DNA of 64,000 nucleotides from Pseudoflavitalea rhizosphaerae (GCF_003991355.1 NZ_RCSU01000003.1:372001-436000); one strand, 5' to 3'. Positions 46,166-55,365 are shown, counted from the stretch's first letter. Numbers and translations are program-made. Notes: generated by a model not told the origin, from the letters alone.

Positions 46166-47086
46166 TTAGTGGGATTGTGTAGATAGCTGCTTGAACACAT
46201 CTTCAAGCAAACCTTTTTCAAGGTTGATCTCGCGCAGGCGCCATCCATTTTGCATGCTGACGGCGATGATCCTTTCCGTGATCTCCTGGTCACCGTCGAA
46301 ATAAAGCCGTACTTTCTTTTCTGTCAGGAATTCCGCTTTGGTAGCGCCTTTGATGCTTTGCAGATCTGTGAGTGAAGGCGGATTTTCCATACTCATTAGC
46401 ACGCTGTTTGCCTGCATGTAATTGTTGAAAGCATCCATGGTATCGGAGAAGATGATGCGGCCGCCTTCGATCATCACCACTTCCCTGCAAAGCAAATGGA
46501 TCTCGCTCATCACATGGGACGATAACAACACAGTGCTGTCCTGCGCAATTTCCCTGATCAGTTTCCTCACTTCGATCAGTTGATTGGGATCGAGGCCATT
46601 GGTAGGCTCATCCATCACCACCAGTTTGGGTTTGTGGATAATGGCCTGCGCAATGCCCACACGCTGCCGGTAACCGCCTGATAAATTCTTGATGAGCCTG
46701 CTGCTGAAATGCGCGATCTGGCATTTCTCCTTGGCTTCTTCAACGGCAGCTTTGATTTTTGAACTCTCCATCAACCGAAGGTCTGCACAATAGGTAAGGT
46801 ATTCATCAACGGTGAGATCTGTGTACACAGGAGGGTTTTGAGGAAGGAACCCTATTTTGGTTTTGGCTTCTTCAGGTTTCACTCTTGTGTCTAGCCCATC
46901 GATGAACACATGACCTTCCGACTGGTTCAGCACACCACAAACGATATTCATGGTGGTGGATTTGCCGGCTCCATTGGAGCCGAGCAATCCGATCACACCT
47001 GTCTGGTCTATTTCCAGGTTGATATCCCTGATAGCCCAGGTGGCGCTGTACCTGTGTGATAAATTTTCGATTTTTAAAATACTCAT
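46166..47086 (-). CDS. GldA-like ABC transporter ATP-binding protein
   Basis: 306 residues. Walker A is LLGSNGAGKST, the Q-loop is GFLPQNPP, the signature is LSGGYRQRVGIAQAI, Walker B is LVVMDEPTNGLDP and the switch is LLSSHVM. The C-terminal 80 residues are the extra domain of GldA/CcmA/drug-exporter type ATPases. It energises the fused permease encoded 11 bases downstream. Neighbouring SusC/SusD and lipoprotein genes suggest movement of the same or a related substrate, direction unknown; ABC-2 systems are usually exporters. Confidence 0.94.
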   Translation of the reverse strand: MSILKIENLSHRYSATWAIRDINLEIDQTGVIGLLGSNGAGKSTTMNIVCGVLNQSEGHVFIDGLDTRVKPEEAKTKIGFLPQNPPVYTDLTVDEYLTYCADLRLMESSKIKAAVEEAKEKCQIAHFSSRLIKNLSGGYRQRVGIAQAIIHKPKLVVMDEPTNGLDPNQLIEVRKLIREIAQDSTVLLSSHVMSEIHLLCREVVMIEGGRIIFSDTMDAFNNYMQANSVLMSMENPPSLTDLQSIKGATKAEFLTEKKVRLYFDGDQEITERIIAVSMQNGWRLREINLEKGLLEDVFKQLSTQSH

Positions 47087-47107
47087 AAATGATATTTGAT
47101 TCTGTGG

Positions 47108-47872
47108 TCAATTAGACACACGTCCATAATTGATCTTTGCAATTTTGGGCTTCATTGTTCCTGTTTCTCCTTCTTTCCCCACCAGTGCAAAAGCAAAGTT
47201 TTTATAGATCCATGCATTGGGCATCAGCTTGCCATCATTGGCGATCTGCTCTGTGGTGAAACTGGCAATAACAGTTCCTGTATTGGCATTGCGGAATTCA
47301 AAAACATAATCTGCGAGGTCCATTGTCACATCATATTTTTTGAATTCCGTTACACCTTTGAAAGGCAGACTATTTACTTCAGACCCTTCCTCATGTGTAG
47401 CGATATTGATACTAACGGGTATATTGTCCTGCAGTAGATTCACGAAACGGACCCCCATGGCGCTGTCGCCGGCATTAAATGGCAGCGGTTCATCCTTCAC
47501 CAGCGTATATTCCGGCGCATCAGTGGTTCCTGCCAGGAACAAGGTATGCATCGATCCTTCGGGCAGCTCAGGTTTCAGGCTGATCAGCGGTTCGTCTTTA
47601 GGCAAGGTATCAGGAACATGGTACAGGTTGATGTCCACAGATCCAGCAACAGGGCTGTACAGATTTGAACTCGGAAAAAAATTGCCGTACTGCACCAAAT
47701 TGAGGTTATAGAAAGTAGCAGGAGGCGTTGCTGAAAAATTTGTTCTGATAATATTTCCGCCAGCAATTCCATGAAAGATCAGAAGCGATGTTGAACCCTG
47801 TCGAACGGGCTCCTCTTTGGAGCAGGCAATAAGGAGCAGGGAGCATATCGTAACAGTTATGATTTGTTTCAT
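47108..47872 (-). CDS. DUF4397-type lipoprotein with surface-export motif
   Basis: 254 residues. The lipoprotein signal MKQIITVTICSLLLIAC is followed directly by SKEEP, which fits the X-K-(D/E)2-X lipoprotein export signal described in Capnocytophaga, so cell-surface display is predicted. The mature part resembles DUF4397 beta-sandwich proteins (VDINLYHVPDTLPKDEPL, MGVRFVNLLQDNIPVSINI). It lies 36 bases after susD and 21 before the ABC ATPase gene. It could be an additional surface substrate-binding protein of the SusC/SusD complex, analogous to SusE/SusF, but this is inference. Confidence 0.8.
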   Translation of the reverse strand: MKQIITVTICSLLLIACSKEEPVRQGSTSLLIFHGIAGGNIIRTNFSATPPATFYNLNLVQYGNFFPSSNLYSPVAGSVDINLYHVPDTLPKDEPLISLKPELPEGSMHTLFLAGTTDAPEYTLVKDEPLPFNAGDSAMGVRFVNLLQDNIPVSINIATHEEGSEVNSLPFKGVTEFKKYDVTMDLADYVFEFRNANTGTVIASFTTEQIANDGKLMPNAWIYKNFAFALVGKEGETGTMKPKIAKINYGRVSN

Positions 47873-47908
47873 TGTGATTCGATTGAGTGATTGAATGGAT
47901 CAGCGCTA

Positions 47909-49393
47909 TTACCTGATATAGCCGGTATTTTGAATGATGTTGCTGTTGTTCTGGATTTCCACCGGGGGTATCGGGTACAGCAACTGGTAATCACCTTCCC
48001 AGGGTTGCTTGGCAGGCATGGCACTCAGGATGTTACTGGCTTTACCAGTACGTTTGAGATCGAACCAACGGTTACCCCATTCAGCAAAAAGCTCTATCTG
48101 ACGTTCATGGGCAACCGCTTCTTTCACTGCATCCACATCGAGGCTCATGGAAAGATTGGGCAATCCTGTTCTGAGGCGGATAGCATTGAGGTCTTCGATG
48201 GCTTTGGTATGGCCGCCATCAGCGCCATTGGCCCTTGCCTCGGCCCTGATCAGGTACATTTCTGCGAGCCTCATCACCATGGAATATTCAGGTGAGGGAG
48301 CACCAGTCACGGAATTGTACCTGCCTGTTTTGTATTTGACAGGATACCAGACTTTCACATTCAACCCGGTATTGGATTGCATGGTACTGTCCGTCCACAT
48401 ATCCCAACGAAGGTCCCCTTCATCAAATGCATCGATCATTTGAGTGGTTAACCACACCCCGGCAAGATCCTTATAACGGTCGGTCGGGATGAAGTAATAA
48501 CCTTGCGCAGTTGCGTTCCTGACTAAACTTGCCCTATTGGTTTGCTTGAGTTGAAAGATCGCTTCCTTACTTTGTGCCAGGAAGATGCTACCGAGAGGTT
48601 CCAGTTTAAAAAGATGGGTTGCGGCAATCAGTTCCGATGCTTTAGCGGCCGCTTGCGGGTAATCGCCCATGTACAGGTGTACTTTGGCCAGCAATGCTTT
48701 GGCCGCCCATTTGTTGGCGCGTACCCTTTCATTTTTTCCGGCATCGAAATTTTCAGGCAGATCCCTTTCTGCATCCCGGAGGTCCTTCAGTATTTGCTCA
48801 TACACAACCTGAACAGGAGATCTTGAAACGCGCACTGTCTGATTGAAATCGACGGTGAGTGCCAGGGGCAGATCACCAAAGGAATTCACCAGGTAGAAAT
48901 AACAAAAAGCACGCAGGAATTTAGCTTCCGCCGTATACTGAATTTTCACACTATCACGCATAGCCGAATTCTTTGCTCCGGCAATGCCTTCAATCACGGA
49001 GTTGGCGTTGTAAATAGTATGGTAGGCAGAATTCCAGATACTGGCGGAATAGCTGCTGTTTGTCAAAGTCAGCTTGTTTGTAGCCAGTGCGTAAGCATTC
49101 TGATCACTGGTGCCCACCATGAATTCATCGGCCGACAGTCCGCCGGCATAAGTAGACAGCCCACCTGCAAAGGTCCCCAGGAAAGCATTGTTCGGATTTG
49201 CATTCCCATTGATCAATTCATAGTAAACGCCTGCCAGTGCGCCTTCAGCCTGCGGCTCGTTCTTATACATTTTTTCAGCGGTGATGGAATCGATGGGCTC
49301 GTCCACTTCCACCAGTTTATTACAGGAAATAACTGATACAGCCAGCAGCAGGTATATCGGGAACCGGAGTATATATTTTGATGTATTTCGCAT
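47909..49393 (-). CDS. SusD/RagB-family outer-membrane lipoprotein (locus 2)
   Basis: 494 residues with lipobox VISC (MRNTSKYILRFPIYLLLAVS). RagB/SusD features: AEGALAGVYYELINGNANPNN, QYTAEAKFLRAFCYFYLVNSFGDLPLAL (the conserved helix and GDLPL loop), the C-terminal AIEDLNAIRLRTGL, HERQIELFAEWGNRWFDLKR and YPIPPVEIQNN. It forms the surface lid of the SusC transporter encoded 11 bases upstream. Substrate unknown; no degradative enzyme is encoded in this locus, unlike a polysaccharide utilisation locus. Confidence 0.95.
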   Translation of the reverse strand: MRNTSKYILRFPIYLLLAVSVISCNKLVEVDEPIDSITAEKMYKNEPQAEGALAGVYYELINGNANPNNAFLGTFAGGLSTYAGGLSADEFMVGTSDQNAYALATNKLTLTNSSYSASIWNSAYHTIYNANSVIEGIAGAKNSAMRDSVKIQYTAEAKFLRAFCYFYLVNSFGDLPLALTVDFNQTVRVSRSPVQVVYEQILKDLRDAERDLPENFDAGKNERVRANKWAAKALLAKVHLYMGDYPQAAAKASELIAATHLFKLEPLGSIFLAQSKEAIFQLKQTNRASLVRNATAQGYYFIPTDRYKDLAGVWLTTQMIDAFDEGDLRWDMWTDSTMQSNTGLNVKVWYPVKYKTGRYNSVTGAPSPEYSMVMRLAEMYLIRAEARANGADGGHTKAIEDLNAIRLRTGLPNLSMSLDVDAVKEAVAHERQIELFAEWGNRWFDLKRTGKASNILSAMPAKQPWEGDYQLLYPIPPVEIQNNSNIIQNTGYIR

Positions 49394-49404
49394 ATCCGTT
49401 CGGT

Positions 49405-52400
49405 TTATAAAGTGAAGCTTAGGTTAGCAACAATGATCCTTGGAATGGGATTGAAGGAGCCCGTCGCTATGGAAGGGTCCAGTTTATGCCTGGTGATCGT
49501 AAAAAGGTTAGACACCCGGAGAGAGAAATTGCATGCCTGCAATCCTGCTTTCTTACTGAGTTTGTCCGGCATGGCATAACTGAACTGAACGGCATTCAAT
49601 CTTATATAGCCGGTGTTGATATATTCCACTCCCCTGTTGTCTCCAAGGGTGGTGAATTTTGGATATTTGGCAATATCGCCCGGTTGACGCCAGCGGTTGG
49701 CCATCAAATCATCAAACAAGATCACATTTGCCATGCGGCCAGCGCTGAGGCCCACCTGAGCAGGTGGCCCTATCTGGTTGGCATAAGCGAACTGTAATGA
49801 AAGGCTGTACTGCTTCCAGCTCAGTTCTGTTCCGAACCCGCCGAAATATTTAGGGGTGAGATCGTAAGCGAGATAATTATCGTCATCAGCGGTTCCCGGG
49901 AAAACACTGTTATTGTCCGTAATGCGTCCGTCTTTGTTGTAATCCTCGAAACTGTATTCGCCGGTCAGCGGGTTAACGCCGGTGATCTTTTTGATGTAGC
50001 GCATGTTGAGGGATTCACCCACCTTCAGGCGGTTGACGAAAGGAGAAAATTCCAGTCCGGGATAATCGATCAGCTTATTGGTGTTCCTGGTGATATTCGC
50101 GTATACCGAAAGTCTCAGGTCTTTTTTCCTGATGAGTTCCATTCTTATGGCGGCTTCAATACCCTGGTTCCGCACCACGGCATCCCAGTTGGCTCTTACT
50201 GTTGTAAATCCTGAATAAGCGGGAGTGGGTAGTTGTGTGAGCTGGTTACCGGAGCGTTTGCGGTAAATGGCCAGGTCAAAACTGATCCTGTCTTCCAGGA
50301 AACCGAGGTTCAATCCGCCTTCCAGCGTGGTTTGCTCTTCCCACCTGTATTCCTGGTTCACGGGAATGATACTTACATAGGGTTGAATATCATTGTAGGT
50401 AAACATATTCTGGGAGCTGCCTGCCGGTTTTGTGGAGTACCTGGGCAGGTATTCGTAATTACCGATATTGTCGCTTCCCGTAATGCCATAGCTTCCCCTG
50501 AGTTTGATGAAGCTTACCCAGGAAGGCAGGTTCTTTTGCAACCATTCTTCTTCTGTAGCGATCCAGGAGGCGCCTATCGATCCAAAATTTCCGTACTGGC
50601 TTCCCGGTGCAAAACGGGAAGAGCCATCCCTTCTTGCCTGGAGGTTCAGGATATATTTCTGGTCCCAGTTGTAGTTGATACGGGTGGATATGGCGGCGTA
50701 TTTGAAATCGAAGGCTGTATTGGCTATATCTTTAAACTGAGCGAGGCCAATGCTTTCCATCTGATCATCGCTGGGGAACATCAGGCCTGTAGCCATTTCG
50801 GAAGTGGACCTGGTTTTCTGCATGGTGCCGGCGACCAATACAGACAAACGGCCTTTTGCAATATGGCGTGTATAATTCAATTGCGGCTCGAATGCCAGGT
50901 TACTATTCCTTGTGTCCCCAAAGATGGCGGAAGAATAGGGAGATAATCTTGGGTCCAAAGCTGCTGTAGGCCTGAAGATATCGTTGGTATTATGCATGTT
51001 CTGATAACTGAAACTACCGGTCAGCGTCAGTCCTTTGAGCAATGTATAATTAATGGTCAGGTTGCTGTTAAGGATATTGGTTTTCTGAATATTCGGCTGA
51101 AGCAGGTAGGCGAATTTGAAATTATCGGATCTTGGATCAGGATTATATGCTGCATAATTGAGCTTACCCGCTTCATTGTAAATAGCCGGGGCATTGGGGG
51201 GCAGCGTATAGGCATCTGTAGGGTCACTAACAGCATCCACTTTAGACACTGCATAAGAGGTGGTAAGGCTCACGGTCATCTTTTGATTCAGGCTCGTATG
51301 CCGCAGGTTCAGATGCAGTGTTCCTCTTTTGTTACCTCCGGACCTGGTATTGAGCTCCGCCATTTGTGAATAACCTGCACCCAATCTGAAACTGGTGCGC
51401 TGATCACCACCACTGAGCGTAGCGGAAACATCTGTATTTTTCCCGGTGCGCAGCAATTCCTTAACCCAGTTGGTGGAGCGGGTTGTATCCCATACCGTCA
51501 GGTCCGGTGCATTTTGTTCGGTAGGAGTAATGCCATCGTTCTTCAAAGCTTCATAGCGCATATCCAGATATTCACGGAGGCTCAGCATTTCCGGTGTGCG
51601 GGGCAACATTACGATCCCCTGCTGCACATTCATTTCAAATGCCGTTCTGCCTGGCTGCGCTTTTTTAGTGGTGATGAGGATCACACCATTGGCTGCACGC
51701 GAACCATAGATGGCAGTTGCATCAGCATCTTTCAACACTTCGATACTTTCAATATCCCTCGGATTGATATTGAAAAAAGGACTTTGTCCCTGCGTATAAG
51801 AAATACCATTTTGTACAAACCCCTGTGAAACGCCATGAGCATTTCTTGTAATGATGCCAGATTCCAGTACGGTTTGCGGAATACCATCTATTACATATAA
51901 TGGTTCGGTGATCGCATTTGGATTGATGGAGTTCCTTCCCCTGATCTGGATCTTGATGGGAGAACTGGCATTGGGTGTCATGTAGGAAAGTTCCATACCG
52001 GGTACCTTTCCCTGCAGTGCAGCCATTGGGTTCATAACGGGTTGCCTGCGGATCTCTTCACCGGTTACCCTGGTGATATTTCCGGTAGCCAGTCGTTTGC
52101 TGGTAATGCCATAAGCCTGCACCACGGCCTGGTCCAGTTCGTTGGTGGCTACTTTCATGGATTCCACGATGCTGGTGGCATTTTTGGAGATCTTCACCAC
52201 TTTTTTTTCATAGCCGATGCTGCTAAGTGTAATGGTGAAATCTCCCTCCATCCCTTTCAGGATGAATCCTCCCTTTTCATCGGTCTGGGTGGCTTTGTTG
52301 GAGCCATTCACGGCAATGGTTACGCCGCGCAGCGGGGCACTGGTCTTTTCATCGAATATGAACCCTGTTATGTCCCTGCCGGCAGGTGGAAACAATTGAA

Positions 52401-52803
52401 TGGGCGGTGGTACAATTTTTTTTGGGGAAAGCACAATGGTAGTGCCTTCGATCAGGAATTCAAAAGGCTGGTCTTTCAAAACCGCGCTGAGGAATTCAGT
52501 CAATGGCATTTTGGTGGCAGAGATGCTAACGGGTTTTGCATCATCGAGTGTGTTCCTGTTGGAGAACACCACATAGCCAGTTTGCTTTTCGATGGCTGTG
52601 AATACCTGTTTCAACGGAACATCCTTTCCGGAAAAAGTAACTGACTGTGAAAGACCGGTGGCGGCGGCGCAAGTCAGCATGGTGGTGAGTAGTACGATTG
52701 TCAGCTTCATCACGAGTAGCAGTTTGGTCAGGGGCCTGTAACCCTTGTGAGCGCCATAAGGAAGCGCCACACCGGATTTCGGCCGGAATGCAGTTTTTAA
52801 CAT
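49405..52803 (-). CDS. SusC/RagA-family TonB-dependent transporter with STN domain (locus 2)
   Basis: 1132 residues from the ATG at 52803; an upstream TTG (52878) would only add an unlikely leader. A long signal region (to about 53, CAAATGLSQ) precedes an STN domain (about 54-107, VTFSGKDVPLKQVFTAIEK), a carboxypeptidase-D-like domain (about 145-215, TGFIFDEKTSAPLRGVTI), a plug (QIRGRNSINP, YVIDGIPQ, VLKDADATAIYGSRAANGV) and the barrel ending RIIVANLSFTL. It transports an unknown ligand and signals to FecR. The 182-base gap to fecR, with a hairpin in it, suggests extra regulation of this gene. Confidence 0.96.
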   Translation of the reverse strand: MLKTAFRPKSGVALPYGAHKGYRPLTKLLLVMKLTIVLLTTMLTCAAATGLSQSVTFSGKDVPLKQVFTAIEKQTGYVVFSNRNTLDDAKPVSISATKMPLTEFLSAVLKDQPFEFLIEGTTIVLSPKKIVPPPIQLFPPAGRDITGFIFDEKTSAPLRGVTIAVNGSNKATQTDEKGGFILKGMEGDFTITLSSIGYEKKVVKISKNATSIVESMKVATNELDQAVVQAYGITSKRLATGNITRVTGEEIRRQPVMNPMAALQGKVPGMELSYMTPNASSPIKIQIRGRNSINPNAITEPLYVIDGIPQTVLESGIITRNAHGVSQGFVQNGISYTQGQSPFFNINPRDIESIEVLKDADATAIYGSRAANGVILITTKKAQPGRTAFEMNVQQGIVMLPRTPEMLSLREYLDMRYEALKNDGITPTEQNAPDLTVWDTTRSTNWVKELLRTGKNTDVSATLSGGDQRTSFRLGAGYSQMAELNTRSGGNKRGTLHLNLRHTSLNQKMTVSLTTSYAVSKVDAVSDPTDAYTLPPNAPAIYNEAGKLNYAAYNPDPRSDNFKFAYLLQPNIQKTNILNSNLTINYTLLKGLTLTGSFSYQNMHNTNDIFRPTAALDPRLSPYSSAIFGDTRNSNLAFEPQLNYTRHIAKGRLSVLVAGTMQKTRSTSEMATGLMFPSDDQMESIGLAQFKDIANTAFDFKYAAISTRINYNWDQKYILNLQARRDGSSRFAPGSQYGNFGSIGASWIATEEEWLQKNLPSWVSFIKLRGSYGITGSDNIGNYEYLPRYSTKPAGSSQNMFTYNDIQPYVSIIPVNQEYRWEEQTTLEGGLNLGFLEDRISFDLAIYRKRSGNQLTQLPTPAYSGFTTVRANWDAVVRNQGIEAAIRMELIRKKDLRLSVYANITRNTNKLIDYPGLEFSPFVNRLKVGESLNMRYIKKITGVNPLTGEYSFEDYNKDGRITDNNSVFPGTADDDNYLAYDLTPKYFGGFGTELSWKQYSLSLQFAYANQIGPPAQVGLSAGRMANVILFDDLMANRWRQPGDIAKYPKFTTLGDNRGVEYINTGYIRLNAVQFSYAMPDKLSKKAGLQACNFSLRVSNLFTITRHKLDPSIATGSFNPIPRIIVANLSFTL

Positions 52804-52890
52804 AAATTGCGTCAGTTTTACCGCCTGCTCATAATCAGGCGGGAGTTGTGAAAAAATGAACACGATTCTTCCGATCAACTCAAAAACACA

Positions 52891-52923
52891 GCCGGAGGTG
52901 TTGCAACCACTTCCGGCTTTTTT
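52891..52923. terminator. hairpin between fecR and susC of locus 2
   Basis: GCCGGAGGTG and CACTTCCGGC form a 10-base stem (one G-T pair) around TTGCAAC, followed on the plus strand by six T. On the minus strand, along the operon, the stem is followed by TGTGTTTTTG. It may attenuate read-through from sigma/fecR into susC or stop antisense transcription. The rest of this 182-base gap shows nothing else clear. Confidence 0.5.
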
Positions 52924-52985
52924 AAGCCGATCTCCAGGAAAGGTTGATAATGACAGGTAAGGTTAATGATCGCAGATAAGGATGG

Positions 52986-54230
52986 TCAATTACCCTGGAG
53001 CACTATCAGCTTCCTTCCTTCCAGTCGGAACTGCACTCCGGTCTTTTCAAGTATTTTCAATAATCCGGTAAGATTGGTTTCCCGGCTTATCTTGCCTGAG
53101 AACCAGATGTTGGGGATACCGTTTTCATAGGCCACATCGATATCGTACCAACGCTCGAGTTGCATCATGGCATCAGCGAGACTGACATTTTCAAAATTAA
53201 AGAGGCCATTCTTCCAGGCCATCACTTTACCCAGGTCTGCTTCCTGTACGGTGATCTTTCTGCCGCCATCGTTCTTCAGGGACGCCTGCTGACCAGGTAT
53301 CAGCATCGCCATTTGCGATGGTTCATCTTTCGTTTCATTCGTACTCACCCTTACTACACCTTCAGTGAGTGTAGTATTGATAGCTTTCTCATTCGTGTAT
53401 GCATTCACGTTAAACTGCGTACCCAGTACTTCCACTTCCATTTGTTTGTTCACGTTCACCACAAACGGAACTTTGATGGCGCGGCTTCCATTGAAAGCGG
53501 GAAGTTTGAGGCTCTTCACATGGAAAAATGCCTCGCCTGTTACTTCTACCCTTCTTTCCGTTGAATTGAACTCAACGGGAAAACGGATAGAACTGGCAGC
53601 ATTCAACCAGACTTCGGTGCCATCAGGAAGCGTGATCATGAATTGCCTTCCACGCGGGGTTGTCATGGTATTGTACTGTACTTCCTTACTGGCAGATTCC
53701 AGCTGTGCATATTGCAGTTGTCCATTTTTCAGTGTTACCTGTGCGCCATCTTCCATGGCCACAATACCATTGGCCAGACTGTCCAGCACTACCTGTCTGC
53801 CATCGGAAAGAGTAAGCACAGCACCCTCTTTACCCGGTCCGATCTCCTGGAGTTTTTTTGCAACAACAGGCGGTGCAGTGGCTGTTTTATTGGTAAAAAG
53901 ATAAATAGTTCCTGCTGTAAGCAAAACCAGGATTGCAGCTGCGGCCCAGGTCCATTTGCGCATGCGATAGGTCCTGCCAGAGGGCATTTCTTCGGTTGCA
54001 TGTGCTTCAGGTTTATCAAGGCTCAGAATACGCGCCAGCACCGGCTTCCAGGGCTGCATATCGAAATCGCCTGCATCCTTCACAGCCAGCATTTCCACTT
54101 CCATCAATTGCTGCAGCATCTGCCTGGTTTCCGCTAATTCCATTGCCTGCTCCCATTCAGCAATTTCTGCTTCTGAAAGTGTACCGGCTTTGTAGCCCTG
54201 CAATAATAGTTTTATCCTGTTTTCGTCCAT
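52986..54230 (-). CDS. FecR-type anti-sigma factor (locus 2)
   Basis: 414 residues from the ATG at 54230; the 20-residue extension to 54290 is rejected because it overlaps the promoter-proximal gap and MDENRIKLLLQGYKAGTLSE is the family start. A cytoplasmic N-terminal region is followed by a membrane span at about 91-110 (TWAAAAILVLLTAGTIYLF). A periplasmic FecR domain follows (TPRGRQFMITLPDGTEVWLN, GEAFFHVKSL, VLGTQFNVNAY), then a C-terminal DUF4974 domain (NVSLADAMMQLERWYDID). It controls the adjacent ECF sigma factor. Confidence 0.95.
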   Translation of the reverse strand: MDENRIKLLLQGYKAGTLSEAEIAEWEQAMELAETRQMLQQLMEVEMLAVKDAGDFDMQPWKPVLARILSLDKPEAHATEEMPSGRTYRMRKWTWAAAAILVLLTAGTIYLFTNKTATAPPVVAKKLQEIGPGKEGAVLTLSDGRQVVLDSLANGIVAMEDGAQVTLKNGQLQYAQLESASKEVQYNTMTTPRGRQFMITLPDGTEVWLNAASSIRFPVEFNSTERRVEVTGEAFFHVKSLKLPAFNGSRAIKVPFVVNVNKQMEVEVLGTQFNVNAYTNEKAINTTLTEGVVRVSTNETKDEPSQMAMLIPGQQASLKNDGGRKITVQEADLGKVMAWKNGLFNFENVSLADAMMQLERWYDIDVAYENGIPNIWFSGKISRETNLTGLLKILEKTGVQFRLEGRKLIVLQGN

Positions 54231-54276
54231 ATGGGTAATAATAGAAACGCGGGTAAAGGGATAGTACCATCGTAAC

Positions 54277-54903
54277 TTAAAAAAATCCAAGAAAAGTCCA
54301 GAACACTACAGCAGGAATGACGATGCCGTTGTTCTTCAGATGCTCGCGAATCAGTTCCAGGCTGACTCCCAGCGTATTCTTGACGGTCTGAACAGACAAG
54401 CCCAACTCTTCAGCGATCCCGGAAACAGACCTGCCCTGAAGGCGGCTCATTTCATAGATCTTTCTTCTTTGCGGGGATAATTTATCGATGGCCTGTTGCA
54501 CCAGTTGCTTCGTCTGATGGAATTGTGTATCTGTTTCGATGCCTGATTGTGTAGGGGAAATTTCCTGCCATTTGTCCAGCACTTTCTTTTCCGTTTGTTT
54601 GCGCCGGAGCATATTAAGACATTCATTGACGGCGATGCGGGTGATCCATGTGCGCGGAAATTCAACATCGGTCAGTTTATCCCGCTGCAGCCAGATGCGG
54701 ATGAAAGTATTCTGAATGGCGTCTTCAACAGCCTGCTCTGATTTCAGCATGTTCAAAAGGTAAGGTTGCAGCAGGGGGACGAATTGATTGAACAATTGCT
54801 CAAATGCCTGTTCATCTCCCTGGCTGATCAGCAGCAGCAGCTCCTTTTCATGATATGATGTGGTCAGATACAATAGTACGGAAGCTAAGTTTAGGTCTTG
54901 CAA
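54277..54903 (-). CDS. ECF RNA polymerase sigma-70 factor (locus 2)
   Basis: Up to 208 residues. Region 2 (LLISQGDEQAFEQLFNQFVPLLQPYL, DAIQNTFIRIWLQRDKL, PRTWITRIAVNECLNML) and region 4 (LSPQRRKIYEMSRLQGRSVSGIAEELGLSVQTVKNTL) are clear. The start is uncertain: the longest frame begins with TTG at 54903; a TTG at 54873 giving MYLTTSYHEKELLLL also fits family N-termini, and I see no in-frame ATG. It begins the nine-gene locus and diverges from the MmcQ/YjbR gene. The C-terminal hydrophobic stretch (IVIPAVVFWTFLGFF) is common in Chitinophagaceae homologues. Confidence 0.92.
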   Translation of the reverse strand: MQDLNLASVLLYLTTSYHEKELLLLISQGDEQAFEQLFNQFVPLLQPYLLNMLKSEQAVEDAIQNTFIRIWLQRDKLTDVEFPRTWITRIAVNECLNMLRRKQTEKKVLDKWQEISPTQSGIETDTQFHQTKQLVQQAIDKLSPQRRKIYEMSRLQGRSVSGIAEELGLSVQTVKNTLGVSLELIREHLKNNGIVIPAVVFWTFLGFF

Positions 54904-54997
54904 ACTAGGGAAAAAACTAATGGCAGCGGGAATAATTGTCGCGATTTTACAATTAAGGCCTGTTGGTAATCCTTAACTTGGACTGCAATACATTTCA

Positions 54998-55315
54998 ATG
55001 GTTAGTGTAAGAACATTCCGCCAACTGGCGCTTGCGTGTAAGGAGACAGTGGAGCTGCCTCATTTCGACAAAGCATCTTTCAGGGTGAATAAGAAAATAT
55101 TTGCCACGCTTGCTGAAGAGAAAAATCTGGGCATGATCATACTGACGCCAGAAGAACAATATGTGTATTGCAAATTCGCTCCGGAAGCTTTTGCACCTGT
55201 TCCCGGCAAATGGGGATTGAAAGGATGCACGCATGTGAATTTGAAGAAAGTGGATAAAGCTGTATTGAAAGAAGCGATGGATGCGGCATATGCGGGGAAG
55301 CGAAGTAAGAGGTAG
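54998..55315 (+). CDS. MmcQ/YjbR family protein
   Basis: 105 residues, the full family length. MVSVRTFRQLALACKETVELPHFDKASFRVNKKIFATL and a C-terminal GCTHVNLKKVDKAVLKEAMDAAY match the CyaY-like-fold MmcQ/YjbR group, annotated as putative DNA-binding proteins; real function unknown. It stands alone, divergent from the locus-2 sigma gene, with a TACATTTC -7-like box (54989-54996) directly before the ATG. Confidence 0.88.
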   Translation: MVSVRTFRQLALACKETVELPHFDKASFRVNKKIFATLAEEKNLGMIILTPEEQYVYCKFAPEAFAPVPGKWGLKGCTHVNLKKVDKAVLKEAMDAAYAGKRSKR

Positions 55316-55365
55316 TAGGAGATCATGGGGCTGACTAAAAGGGGCTATTGAGTTTACTCGTGGAG

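Noticed and set aside
43818-47086. Gliding motility gldA/gldF/gldG operon
   Set aside because: The genes are similar in family, but GldF and GldG are fused and embedded in a SusC/SusD locus; no other gld genes are present.
52804-52878. N-terminal extension of the locus-2 SusC from a TTG
   Set aside because: It runs into the intergenic hairpin region and the ATG at 52803 gives a normal SusC leader.
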